From Halorussus halobius (GTDB lineage: Archaea > Halobacteriota > Halobacteria > Halobacteriales > Haladaptataceae): DNA of 64,000 nucleotides. The notes beneath the pieces are model-generated. The model made no database searches and was not told the DNA's origin. It worked only from the letters and a program-made list of their open reading frames with translations. Within the stretch, counting starts at the first letter, position 1. Each line of letters begins with the position of its first letter. Shown here piece after piece: positions 34,260-42,115 of the stretch. Position numbers and translations under genes: made by a program. The stretch lies in assembly GCF_004765805.1 (NCBI RefSeq), contig NZ_ML219773.1:124001-188000 (forward strand), given 5' to 3'.

Positions 34260-34916
34260 CTATCCCAGTCGCTCCACGACGTCCGACCCCTCCAGATACG
34301 CGAGTCCGTGGCGCTCGGCGTACGCCTTCGCGTCCTCGGGCGCGAGCGCCTCGCCCGTCTCGTCGTCGAGCATCTCACAGACCACCACGGCCGGCTCTAT
34401 GCCGGCGGCCGCGGCCAGCGCGATGCCGAGTTCGGTGTGGCCCTCGCGGTCGCCCACGAGGTTCGGCGCGGCACGCAGGAGGTGGACGTGGCCCGGCGCG
34501 CGGAACTCCTCGGCGAACTCGACGCCCTCGGGATTCGCGGCGGCTTCGGCCAGCTTCGTGATGGTCGTCGCGCGGTCCTCGTCGGTGATTCCGGTGTAGG
34601 TGTCGCGGTGGTTCACCGGGAGCGAGAACGACGACCGCTCGTCGTACCCCAGTTCGTGGTCCCCGGCGGCCGGGTGGTCGAGCGCGTCCTCCAGAAACGG
34701 CAGGCCGAACGCGTCGGCCACCTCGTCGGCGAGCGCGAGGCAGACGAGTCCGCCCGCGTCGTTGCGCATCCGCGAGACGTCCTCCGGTTCGACCGCACCC
34801 GCCGGGTATATCAGGTCGGTCTCGCCCTCGCGGTCGGCGGCGTCGTGGACCAGCACCGGCGACCCCTCGCGGAACGCCGAGACGGCGGCGTCGACGCCCG
34901 CAGCGGCCTGGCTCAT
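34260..34916 (-). CDS. ribB: 3,4-dihydroxy-2-butanone 4-phosphate synthase
   Basis: Makes the four-carbon unit of riboflavin from ribulose 5-phosphate. The 218 residues contain the family's catalytic acidic loop [12 protein letters not shown] (about 27-38), [11 protein letters not shown], the phosphate-binding [17 protein letters not shown] (about 103-119), and [11 protein letters not shown] with [13 protein letters not shown] near the C-terminus. Its start overlaps the stop of the upstream RbkR/RibK gene (ATGA), forming a riboflavin/FMN operon. Confidence 0.95.
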   Translation of the reverse strand: MSQAAAGVDAAVSAFREGSPVLVHDAADREGETDLIYPAGAVEPEDVSRMRNDAGGLVCLALADEVADAFGLPFLEDALDHPAAGDHELGYDERSSFSLPVNHRDTYTGITDEDRATTITKLAEAAANPEGVEFAEEFRAPGHVHLLRAAPNLVGDREGHTELGIALAAAAGIEPAVVVCEMLDDETGEALAPEDAKAYAERHGLAYLEGSDVVERLG

Positions 34917-35620
34917 GCGTCCTCCTCGACGTGGACGGTGACGCGGTCGCCGTCTTCGAGCCCGAGCTCCTCGCGGAGCTTCACCGGCGCGATGACCTCC
35001 AACTGGTCGTCGTCGTGGTGGGTGCGCTCGGGCGCGATGGTGTGGGCTCCCTCGTACACCGCGCCGTCCTGCGTCTCCACGACGGCGGGGTAGCAGACCG
35101 CCGGGCCGTAGGTCCGGTCGTCGTCCTCCCAGCCGTCGATTGCCACCGGGTCCAGCGCCCCCATCGCCGACCGGGCGCGGACGCTCTCGTCGGTCAACTC
35201 GACGTTGAGCGTGCCGAGGAACGGCTCGTAGCCCAGTCGGTCCTCGAACTGGGCCATGTAGCCCGGCAGGGAGATGTAGTGGCGACCCTCGCCCATTCCG
35301 CTGGTGACGATGCCGGTCAGGTCCACGCCCGCGGGCGTCTCGAAGATGCGCCGGTAGTCCTCGTACTCCCGCTTGAGCGCCCACTCGCCGTCCTCGGTTA
35401 TCGAGACCCACTGGCCGTCGCTGACCATCTGGCGCTCGACGAGCCCCGCGTCGTCGAGGCCCTGAAGCCGCCGCGAGGCGGTCTGGTTCGAGGCGTCGAG
35501 GCGCTCGGCGAGCGCCGAACAGGAGACCTTGACCTCGCCGTCCAGCCCCCCGTCGAGCGCGAGAAGTTTGAGCGCGGCGAGTTCGTCGTACCCGACCGCG
35601 CGCGGCCTCGTTGCTGACAT
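34913..35620 (-). CDS. ribK: CTP-dependent riboflavin kinase with HTH domain (RibK/RbkR)
   Basis: A 235-residue bifunctional protein. The N-terminal winged HTH (about 8-85, [21 protein letters not shown]) is fused to the archaeal CTP-dependent riboflavin kinase domain (about 92-225: [28 protein letters not shown], and [18 protein letters not shown]). Archaeal RbkR proteins of this form phosphorylate riboflavin to FMN and repress riboflavin genes, so it probably controls its own operon with ribB. A TATA-like CTTAAACC lies about 26-32 nt before the ATG, giving a leaderless mRNA; the operator itself is not identified. Confidence 0.95.
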   Translation of the reverse strand: MSATRPRAVGYDELAALKLLALDGGLDGEVKVSCSALAERLDASNQTASRRLQGLDDAGLVERQMVSDGQWVSITEDGEWALKREYEDYRRIFETPAGVDLTGIVTSGMGEGRHYISLPGYMAQFEDRLGYEPFLGTLNVELTDESVRARSAMGALDPVAIDGWEDDDRTYGPAVCYPAVVETQDGAVYEGAHTIAPERTHHDDDQLEVIAPVKLREELGLEDGDRVTVHVEEDA

Positions 35621-35644
35621 GGGGGATATTCGGGCCGCGCGCGG

Positions 35645-35652
35645 TTTAAGGA
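35645..35652 (-). promoter_or_regulatory. TATA box of the ribK-ribB operon
   Basis: CTTAAACC on the minus strand, 25-32 nt from the ribK ATG. An RbkR operator would be expected to overlap it but no clear palindrome is visible. Confidence 0.6.
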
Positions 35653-35718
35653 TAACGGAAGCGGTACGGTTCCCACAATTGGAACTACGCTCCTGTCGCC
35701 GCGCGGCGTCCGGAACGA

Positions 35719-35726
35719 CTATAATG
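35719..35726 (+). promoter_or_regulatory. TATA box of the iron-box flavoprotein gene
   Basis: CTATAATG (from 35719) is about 21-28 nt before the ATG at 35747; the iron-box palindrome occupies the space between it and the start codon. Confidence 0.65.
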
Positions 35727-35727
35727 C

Positions 35728-35743
35728 TTTAGGCAAGCCTAAA
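35728..35743. promoter_or_regulatory. DtxR-type iron-box-like operator 1
   Basis: TTTAGGCAAGCCTAAA, a 7+2+7 inverted repeat sitting between TATA box and start codon. The identical arms recur at 36680-36695 before the siderophore-binding gene. The TTAGG...CCTAA core resembles DtxR/IdeR-family boxes; haloarchaea use DtxR-type regulators (Idr, SirR) for iron control. Position predicts repression when iron is sufficient. Confidence 0.75.
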
Positions 35744-35746
35744 AAC

Positions 35747-36640
35747 ATGGAATCCGACTACGACGTCGCGGTCGTCGGCGGCGGCCCCGCGGGCTGTGCT
35801 GCCGGCGTCTTCGCGGCGCGGTACGGTCTCGACGTCGTCGTGTTCGACCGAGGTCCCTCGTCGCTTCGCCGGTGTGCGTTTCTGGAGAACTACCCCGGCT
35901 TTCCGGCGGGCGTCGACGTGGAGACGTTCTACGACCTGCTCCACGAACACGTCGCCGAGGCCGGCTGTGCGCTCGCGTCCGAACTGGTCGCGTCGGTCGC
36001 CCGAGGCGACTCCGACTCGGCGTTCGCGGTCGAGACCCAGGACGGCCGGCGCGTCACCGCGACCCGCGTCGTCGCGGCCACGCGCGAGGCCGCGCCGTAC
36101 CTGCGCCCGCTCGACGAGGGCGCGATGTTCGAGACCTCGGACCACGGCGACGAGGAGCGCGAGCGATTCGACCCCGACTACGCCGACGCGGGCGGCCAAA
36201 CCCCGGTCGAGGGGCTCTACGTCGCCGCGCCCGCCGGGGAACTGAACGCACAGGCGGTCGTCTCGGCGGGCCACGGTGCTCGGGTCGCTCGTACCCTGCT
36301 CGCGGACTATCGACGCGAGCAGGGGTATCCCGACGCGCTCGCCGACCACTGGGACTGGCGTCGCCGTGCCGCCGAACTCGACGGCGAGTGGGGCGACCGC
36401 GACCGCTGGCGGGAGTGGTTCGACGCGCAGGTACCCGAGGACCACCCCGTCTCCGAGGACCGCCTCGCGGACCTCCGGGAGGCCGACGTCGACCGCCGCT
36501 TCGACGCGTACCTCACCGAGTCGGCGGTCGAGGAGCGCGCGGAACGCGGCCTCGAACGACTCGTCGAGACGCTGGGGCCCGAACGGATTCTCGACGCAAT
36601 GGACGACGAGCGGATTCGGGGGTACCTCGGCGCGGAGTGA
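35747..36640 (+). CDS. Iron-box-controlled FAD-dependent oxidoreductase
   Basis: A 297-residue flavoprotein with the FAD fingerprint VAVVGGGPAGCAAGVFAARYG (split; GGGPAG at about 10-15) and the thioredoxin-reductase-like ENYPGFPAG (about 47-55). A single domain only is present: the NADPH-binding domain and CxxC motif of thioredoxin reductase are missing. A second FAD contact is GLYVAAPAGELNAQAVVSAGHGARVA (about 156-181). The C-terminal about 80 residues form a helical acidic extension (DRDRWREWFDAQVPE). The upstream iron box suggests a role in iron acquisition such as siderophore reduction or synthesis; this is inference. Confidence 0.8.
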   Translation: MESDYDVAVVGGGPAGCAAGVFAARYGLDVVVFDRGPSSLRRCAFLENYPGFPAGVDVETFYDLLHEHVAEAGCALASELVASVARGDSDSAFAVETQDGRRVTATRVVAATREAAPYLRPLDEGAMFETSDHGDEERERFDPDYADAGGQTPVEGLYVAAPAGELNAQAVVSAGHGARVARTLLADYRREQGYPDALADHWDWRRRAAELDGEWGDRDRWREWFDAQVPEDHPVSEDRLADLREADVDRRFDAYLTESAVEERAERGLERLVETLGPERILDAMDDERIRGYLGAE

Positions 36641-36679
36641 CGGCTCGCCGGCGGCGTCGAGAGGAAAGAACTAAATTTG

Positions 36680-36695
36680 TTTAGGCGGGCCTAAA
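36680..36695. promoter_or_regulatory. DtxR-type iron-box-like operator 2
   Basis: TTTAGGCGGGCCTAAA, an inverted repeat with the same arms as the box at 35728-35743. It lies just after a TATA-like CTAAATTT (36671-36678) and 4 nt before the ATG at 36700. The same regulator should control both genes. Confidence 0.75.
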
Positions 36696-36699
36696 ATAC

Positions 36700-37923
36700 A
36701 TGGTTGGCATCGAAGACCGGCGCGGCGACCCGACGCGACGCGACTACCTGACCTACGGGGGGTCGGCCGTCGCCACCGGTCTGCTGGCGGGCTGCATGGG
36801 CGACCAGTTGTTCGTGGAGTCGGGAGCCGATGGGACGACGACCGACTCGGGCGACACAGGGGGCGGCGACACCCACTCGGTCGCGATGTCGCCGATGGGC
36901 GAGGTCGAGTTCGAGGGCGTCCCCGAGAGCGCGTTCACCATCTACCCCCAGTACGCCGACATGGCGGTGGCGCTGGGCCACGGCGACGCCATCAACGCGC
37001 TGTACGTGCCCGAGATGTCCGGGACGACGATGAACCGCTACTACCACCGCCTCGACGGCGTCTCGTTCGACTGGGAGGGCCTCGACGACCCGCTCGACGT
37101 CGGCCTCTCGAAGGAGCTCCTCTACGACCTCGACAGCGACGTCCACCTCGCCGACCCCGCGTGGGTCACGACCCAGGACAACTGGAGTCGGTCGGACGTC
37201 GACGACGTCGCCACGCAGCTCGCGCCGTGGTTCGGCAACTTCTACAGCGGAACGCGGGCGTCGCCGCCCGCCGAGTACGAGGACTACGAGTACTACGACC
37301 TCTGGGAGCTGTTCGGCAGGGTCGCCGGGGTGTTCGACGAGCGCGACCGCTACGAGGCGCTCGCGGCGGTCCACGACGACCTCGTCTCGACGATACAGTC
37401 CGACCGCCCGCCCGAGGACGAGCGCCCGACCGCGGTGCGGGTCACGCTCTCGGGCGACGGCGACGCGTTCTGGACCTACCACCTCAACGAGCCGGGCTAC
37501 TGGCTGGCCGACACCCGGCCGCTGGGCGCGCGCGACGCGTTCGCCGACGCGGACTGGGAGGGCCTCTGGGGAACCGTCGACTACGAGGCGATGCTCGAAG
37601 CCGACCCGGACGTCGTCCTCCACCTCTGGGGCATGACGCCGTCCTACAGCACGGCCGACGCCCGAGCGTCGCTCGAAGACCATCCCGCGGGGCGGAACCT
37701 CGCTGCGGTCCAGAACGACCGCGTGTACTCCGCCGGGATGCGGTATCAGGGGCCGCTGATGAACCTGTTCCAGCTTGAGATGGGCGCGAAGCAGCTCTAC
37801 CCCGACCGGTTCGGCGAGTGGCCGGGCCACGAGGAGGGCGAGCCGTATCCGGAGATTCCCGCGGACGAACGGCTGTTCGACCGCGACCGGGTGGCGGACA
37901 TCGTCACTGGGGAGTCGGTTTGA
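36700..37923 (+). CDS. Iron-siderophore ABC transporter substrate-binding lipoprotein
   Basis: A 407-residue class III (FepB/BtuF-type) periplasmic-binding-protein homologue. The N-terminus has a twin-arginine motif (RRDYLTYGG) and a lipobox LLAGC (Cys32), so it is a Tat-exported lipoprotein, followed by a Thr/Gly/Asp linker. The binding domain starts near 62, with ADMAVALGHGDAINALYV and, in the C-terminal lobe, DPDVVLHLWGMTPS and NDRVYSAGMRYQGP. The iron box upstream supports ferric-siderophore uptake. The permease and ATPase genes are not next to it, so partner genes must lie elsewhere. Confidence 0.87.
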   Translation: MVGIEDRRGDPTRRDYLTYGGSAVATGLLAGCMGDQLFVESGADGTTTDSGDTGGGDTHSVAMSPMGEVEFEGVPESAFTIYPQYADMAVALGHGDAINALYVPEMSGTTMNRYYHRLDGVSFDWEGLDDPLDVGLSKELLYDLDSDVHLADPAWVTTQDNWSRSDVDDVATQLAPWFGNFYSGTRASPPAEYEDYEYYDLWELFGRVAGVFDERDRYEALAAVHDDLVSTIQSDRPPEDERPTAVRVTLSGDGDAFWTYHLNEPGYWLADTRPLGARDAFADADWEGLWGTVDYEAMLEADPDVVLHLWGMTPSYSTADARASLEDHPAGRNLAAVQNDRVYSAGMRYQGPLMNLFQLEMGAKQLYPDRFGEWPGHEEGEPYPEIPADERLFDRDRVADIVTGESV

Positions 37924-37940
37924 GGCGTCGCGGCGAGATT

Positions 37941-38726
37941 CTATTCGGTTTCCCAGTCGGGATGGGTACTCGGCTCCGGAACTACTCCGACTGCGTCACG
38001 CAGTTCGGACTCCTCCACCCACGGTCGACACCGGTCGTGTAGCTCGAACAGTCGGAACTCGTTGAGATGGACCCAACTGTACGACGCGACGTCGTCGTCA
38101 GCTCGTTCGCGGACCGCGTCGACGAGTTCGCCCTTCGAAACGTCGATTCCGTTCTCCTGCGCGTCCGTTATCAGCGATTCGAGTCGCTCGTCCGTCTCGT
38201 CATCGTCGAGGTCGTCGCTGTGGTAGATGTCCATCGCGGCAGCGACGACGTCCGGTTTCCCGTCGAAGTTCTCTCCCGTCATCCAGCAGTAGTCCCTCGG
38301 GAGTGCGTACGATTTGTCGAAGTACGGCGTCTCGCTGATCTTCCCGAGTTCGGTTACTTCTCCACCTGCGTCCTGCTCGTACACGCCGACGACGAAATCC
38401 GCGTACGCCGCGAGCAGATGGAATCGGATTCTGAACTCCGGGAGTCGGTCGAGTCCGATCTCCCGGAGGTCGCCCATCACGAAGGCGTAGGCGCTGAGCC
38501 GCCTGTTCAATTCGTTCTCGACCGTCCGGAGGCGACGGACGTACGGGTCCCGATAGCTTCCGAGGACGAAGTAGCACGTCTCCGGGGTCTGTAGATGGGG
38601 GAGTTCGTCGTTTGCGAATCCCAGAATCTCGGCAGTCTCGTCGGGTTCTAGTTCGAGACCGTGGAGGGCTTCGTCTACGGCGGCCTCGATTTCGTCCGCA
38701 TTGGGTGGTATCGCTGGGTCCGCCAT
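37941..38726 (-). CDS. Uncharacterised protein with Rossmann-like start
   Basis: A 261-residue soluble, acidic protein. The N-terminal part has alternating hydrophobic strands and helices: YFVLGSYRDPYVRRLRTVENEL (about 52-73), YAFVMGDL, and YADFVVGVYEQDAGGEVTELGKI (about 108-130), a pattern reminiscent of the TIR/deoxyribosyltransferase-like Rossmann folds with a final Glu (GGEVTELGK). No catalytic role can be assigned. The C-terminal part is helical. It is divergent from the winged-HTH gene at 38842 across about 115 bp of AT-rich DNA, and both genes are AT-richer than their neighbours, suggesting acquisition as a unit. Confidence 0.6.
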   Translation of the reverse strand: MADPAIPPNADEIEAAVDEALHGLELEPDETAEILGFANDELPHLQTPETCYFVLGSYRDPYVRRLRTVENELNRRLSAYAFVMGDLREIGLDRLPEFRIRFHLLAAYADFVVGVYEQDAGGEVTELGKISETPYFDKSYALPRDYCWMTGENFDGKPDVVAAAMDIYHSDDLDDDETDERLESLITDAQENGIDVSKGELVDAVRERADDDVASYSWVHLNEFRLFELHDRCRPWVEESELRDAVGVVPEPSTHPDWETE

Positions 38727-38841
38727 TGGTTTTCGACTCGTGTTGCACCTGTTTATATATTTCTGACTTATTTGGATATTCTACGAGAAACCATATTGGT
38801 TGACCCAAAGTGTTATTGCTCGCCCCATCGAAGCATTCCCC

Positions 38842-39495
38842 ATGAGCGATAGCTCGTCGAGAAGTGGGTCCGGTCCGTTCGAGGAGCAACGGCGCATCTT
38901 CGACCTGCTCTCGCAGGAGACGCGCCACCTCGTCATCCAGTACGTTCTCGGTCATCCGGAACACCTCGCGTCGCTCGACGAGTTGGATTACATGATTCCG
39001 AAGAGCAAGGCCGCCATCAGCGACCAACTCGACAATCTTATCGAGGCAGATATTCTCGGTCTCTATCGCTACGAACCGAGTGAGGGAAAGCGCGACCTAC
39101 CCTCGAAGTTCTACGGGTTCACTGAACACGGTATCGAAGTTCTTGACAAGTACAACTACCTTCGTGGCGTTCCCGTGGCCCGAGCGTTGTACAAAAACAC
39201 TCGAAAGTCGGAGAAAATCGAGCGCCACGAGGATGCTCCTAGACCAGAGCTTCCCGATACCGTTTCTGATGCTCTCTCTAGCGATAGTTCCGGGACTTCA
39301 CCGTTAGAAACCCACGTTCGGGCGGTGGCTGAGAGTGAGGAGACCGCAGACGAACTACTAGAAATCACGGAAGCGCTGGCATTCCTTACGTCGCAGGGAC
39401 AGGACGACGTTGCTGATGTCGAAATCGGAGGCAAGGAATACCGTCTGGTAGAGAAATCCGAAGGAGACGCCGAGAAAGAACCAGCCGAAAGCTAA
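38842..39495 (+). CDS. Winged-HTH regulator, accessory
   Basis: A 217-residue protein with an ArsR-like winged helix (about 17-105: RRIFDLLSQETRHLVIQYVLGHP, KSKAAISDQLDNLIEADILGLY, then a wing with FYGFTEHGIEVLDKY). The C-terminal about 80 residues are acidic and Ser-rich. The start is the ATG at 38842; the open frame 42 nt longer begins in the AT-rich promoter region. Codon use is visibly AT-richer than in adjacent housekeeping genes. It stops 0 nt from the taw1 stop (convergent). It probably regulates the divergent gene at 37941. Confidence 0.75.
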   Translation: MSDSSSRSGSGPFEEQRRIFDLLSQETRHLVIQYVLGHPEHLASLDELDYMIPKSKAAISDQLDNLIEADILGLYRYEPSEGKRDLPSKFYGFTEHGIEVLDKYNYLRGVPVARALYKNTRKSEKIERHEDAPRPELPDTVSDALSSDSSGTSPLETHVRAVAESEETADELLEITEALAFLTSQGQDDVADVEIGGKEYRLVEKSEGDAEKEPAES

Positions 39496-40473
39496 TCAGT
39501 CCCCCGTAACCGGGTCCCGGCTCCAGAACGTGCTGTCCTTCTCTAATTTCGGCACCCACGTCTCGTCGGTCTTCGACAGCAGGGCGACCCGCGAGACCGG
39601 CACCTCCTTCAGGTACTCGTGGTCGGGCATGTGGGCCCGTATCGCCTCCGCAAACTCCCGCACGTCCTCGTGGTCGAGCATCGACTCGCGGGCCACCCGG
39701 TCGCGGGATTCGCCGACGTGCATGTACGATTTCAGTTCCACGAAGTCGGGGTCCGCGCGCCGGTAGAAGCCCGCGTACCAGTCGGGATGGTGGACGTTCT
39801 CGCCGCCCACGAGCGTCGTCCGGAGGACGGTCCGAGTCTCGTCTTTCCCCGCGAGCACGTCCATCGTCTCGACCAGTTTCTCCCACGCGTCGTCCTCCAT
39901 GGCCTTGACGACCTCGTCGAAGGTGTGGCGCTCGGGGGCGTCGACGCTGACGTACAGCTGGGTCGGGTCGCACTCGGCCAGTACCTCGGGCCGGGTGCCG
40001 TTCGAGACGAGGAACGTGGTGATGTCCCGGTCGTGGAACGCCTCGATGAGTTCCGGCAGATAGGGGTACAGCGTCGGCTCGCCGTCCAGGCTGATGGCGA
40101 CGTGGCGGGGCTCCATCGACTCCTCGAAGCGCTCGCGGGGCACCTCGTCGTTGCCCCCGAACCCCGACAGGAGTTTCCGCTGGAGGTCGATGCTGGCGTC
40201 GACGACCGCCGCGGGGTCGTCCCACTCGACGTCGCCCAGCTCGTAGGCGTGGCCGGCGTGGTCGCGCCAGCAGAAGACGCAGCGCTCGTTGCACTTGACC
40301 ACCGGCGTCATCTGGATGCACCGATGGGACTCGATGCCGTAGAAGACGTTCTTGTAGCACTTGCCCTCCCCGCGCATGGCGTTGGCGGTCCACCCGCAGG
40401 TCTGGGCGGCGGTGTGGTTCTCGTGGTGGTACGCCGGCGCGTCCACCTGCTTCGGGCCGTCCGAGTCGCTCAT
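39496..40473 (-). CDS. taw1: tRNA 4-demethylwyosine synthase
   Basis: Archaeal Taw1/TYW1-type radical SAM enzyme that converts N1-methylguanosine at position 37 of tRNA-Phe to 4-demethylwyosine using pyruvate. The 325 residues carry the radical SAM cluster CNERCVFCW (about 60-68) plus the additional cysteines needed for the second cluster (CGWTAN and CYKNVFY, CIQM region, about 26-52). The substrate residues LDGEPTLYPYLPEL and VSNGTRPEVL are as in Taw1. Start is ATG (MSDSDGPKQVD). It is convergent with the accessory HTH gene and divergent from nothing close; its promoter lies in the about 100-nt gap. Confidence 0.95.
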   Translation of the reverse strand: MSDSDGPKQVDAPAYHHENHTAAQTCGWTANAMRGEGKCYKNVFYGIESHRCIQMTPVVKCNERCVFCWRDHAGHAYELGDVEWDDPAAVVDASIDLQRKLLSGFGGNDEVPRERFEESMEPRHVAISLDGEPTLYPYLPELIEAFHDRDITTFLVSNGTRPEVLAECDPTQLYVSVDAPERHTFDEVVKAMEDDAWEKLVETMDVLAGKDETRTVLRTTLVGGENVHHPDWYAGFYRRADPDFVELKSYMHVGESRDRVARESMLDHEDVREFAEAIRAHMPDHEYLKEVPVSRVALLSKTDETWVPKLEKDSTFWSRDPVTGD

Positions 40474-40573
40474 TGGCGAACAGATGGCGACCGAGGCTGA
40501 AACGTTCTTTCCTCCGGTCCGACCGCGCGCTCGCCCCGAACGAGTCGACCCGCCCGGTCGGCTCCCGGCCGGG

Positions 40574-41503
40574 TCAGTGCTCGTCCACGAGCGGCATCGC
40601 GGCGAGGCGGGCCGATGCGATGGTCGTGAGCCCGCGGGCCGTCACCGAGTCGGTCGCCCGCTTGGCGTGGGCGGTCTCCAGGCCGACGTCGTCGGCGACC
40701 GGCACCAGCCGAATCGCGAGCCCCTCGTCGGTCACGTCGCACAGCAGGTACGACTGCGGGAACGAGCAGGTCGTCGGCGTCGCCACCTCGCGGACGTCCC
40801 GGTACTCGCCGAACGCGGGCAGGTGGTAGTGGCCGGTGAACACGACCGACGCGCCGCCCGCCGCCAGCGTCTCGGCGAACGGGCCGGGGTCGCGCAGCCC
40901 CGGCACGGCCGTCATCTCCGGCTCGACCGCCTCGCGGTGGCGGTCCAACTGGTCGCTGACCGCCGGGAGGTTGTGGTGTGCGACGACGACCGGATTCCGC
41001 GCGCCGTCGAGGAGTTCGGCCACGCGGTCGCGTTGGGCGGCGTCGACGCGACCGCCGTGGGTCCCGAACAGCCGGTCGGCGGTCCCGGCCGTGTTCACCC
41101 CGACGACGTCGACGTCGCCGACCCGAACCCGGTACGGGAACTCCCCGGCACCGTATCGGTCCGCGAACTCGGTGACCGCGAGGGCGTCGTGGTCGTCCCC
41201 GTCTTTCGCCACGTCGTGGTTGCCCGGAACCGCGTAGAACGGCGCGTCGAGACGGTCGAGCGCGTCGTCGACCGCCTCGTAGTTCCACGGCTCGCCGTCC
41301 TTGGTCAGGTCGCCCGGGGAGAGCACCGCGTCGACGTTCCGGTCCGAGATGTCCTCGAGCGCCGCCTCGAAGTGGTCGCGCGTGTGCTCGAACAGCTTCG
41401 AGGTCCCTTCCGCGCGGGTCGAGACGTGCGGGTCGGCCACGACCGCGAACCGCGTGGCGTCGGCGGTCGGGCGGTCGAGCCGGCCGAACGCGGGGCCGGT
41501 CAT
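40574..41503 (-). CDS. Calcineurin-like metallophosphoesterase
   Basis: A 309-residue phosphoesterase with the two-metal site motifs in order: DPHV (about 24-27), GDLTKDG (about 63-69), GNHD (about 94-97), HHNL and GHYHLP (about 227-232). Substrates in this family range from cAMP to phospholipids and proteins; it has no signal peptide. The reading frame stays open far upstream, but only the part from the ATG at 41503 shows family features; the ATG overlaps the stop of the preceding gene (ATGA). It is followed by the terminator-free gap to taw1. Confidence 0.88.
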   Translation of the reverse strand: MTGPAFGRLDRPTADATRFAVVADPHVSTRAEGTSKLFEHTRDHFEAALEDISDRNVDAVLSPGDLTKDGEPWNYEAVDDALDRLDAPFYAVPGNHDVAKDGDDHDALAVTEFADRYGAGEFPYRVRVGDVDVVGVNTAGTADRLFGTHGGRVDAAQRDRVAELLDGARNPVVVAHHNLPAVSDQLDRHREAVEPEMTAVPGLRDPGPFAETLAAGGASVVFTGHYHLPAFGEYRDVREVATPTTCSFPQSYLLCDVTDEGLAIRLVPVADDVGLETAHAKRATDSVTARGLTTIASARLAAMPLVDEH

Positions 41504-41976
41504 GTTTCCTCCGGGAAGAACGCGGTCGGGTCGTCGTGGACGAACGACGCGACCCGCGTCCCGTCGAGCAGGTGGACGTGCGAGTGCATCGCCCCGCGCG
41601 AGCGAGCGGCCGACGCGAGCGATTCGCCCCGCGCGAGGTCGACGGCCCCGACGAGCAACACCGCCTGCCGGCGGTCCGCGTCGGTCACCCGCGTCAGGGC
41701 GTACAGGTCCGACCCCGACCGTCGGCTGAAGACGCGATAGCTGTCGAACGACCCGCGCTCGACCGCCGCACCGAGCGGGTCGGCGACGTCGCCCTGCGCG
41801 ACGTAGACGAGCCCGACTTCGTCGGTGTCGCCGTGGCGAGGGAGCTCCGGTTCGACGTGGCCCGCGCGGACGGTCACGACGTCGTACCCGTCCTCGCGCA
41901 GGTCGGTCTCCATCTCGCTGGCGGCCGCCAACGTGCGAGCCCACCCGTTTCGAGTCCGTCGAGTGCTGTCGGCCAT
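41500..41976 (-). CDS. Uncharacterised haloarchaeal protein (DUF7529-like), coupled to phosphoesterase
   Basis: A 158-residue soluble protein beginning MADSTRRTRNGWARTLAAA. It has a compact alpha/beta layout with GYDVVTVRAGHVEPELP, VGLVYVAQGDVADPL, YRVFSRRSGSDLYALTRVTDA and AVLLVGAVDL. No catalytic motif is recognised; a similar haloarchaeal DUF family comes to mind but cannot be confirmed. The stop overlaps the phosphoesterase start by 4 nt, so they form an operon and a shared function is likely. Confidence 0.72.
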   Translation of the reverse strand: MADSTRRTRNGWARTLAAASEMETDLREDGYDVVTVRAGHVEPELPRHGDTDEVGLVYVAQGDVADPLGAAVERGSFDSYRVFSRRSGSDLYALTRVTDADRRQAVLLVGAVDLARGESLASAARSRGAMHSHVHLLDGTRVASFVHDDPTAFFPEET

Positions 41977-42072
41977 CGCTCGTATCTGGCTGTTCCGAAC
42001 GTAAAGAAGTTCTTAACATTTCACTATGTAGGTGTACGTACCGGTGATTTCCCACCGATATGGTATTGCGTG

Positions 42073-42081
42073 CTATTATAA
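42073..42081 (+). promoter_or_regulatory. TATA box of the oligopeptide ABC operon
   Basis: CTATTATAA lies 35-43 nt before the ATG at 42116, allowing a short leader. It is the only clear promoter before the five-gene operon. Confidence 0.6.
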
Positions 42082-42115
42082 GGGGTAATATGGGTCGGGG
42101 CGAACAACTGGTCCG

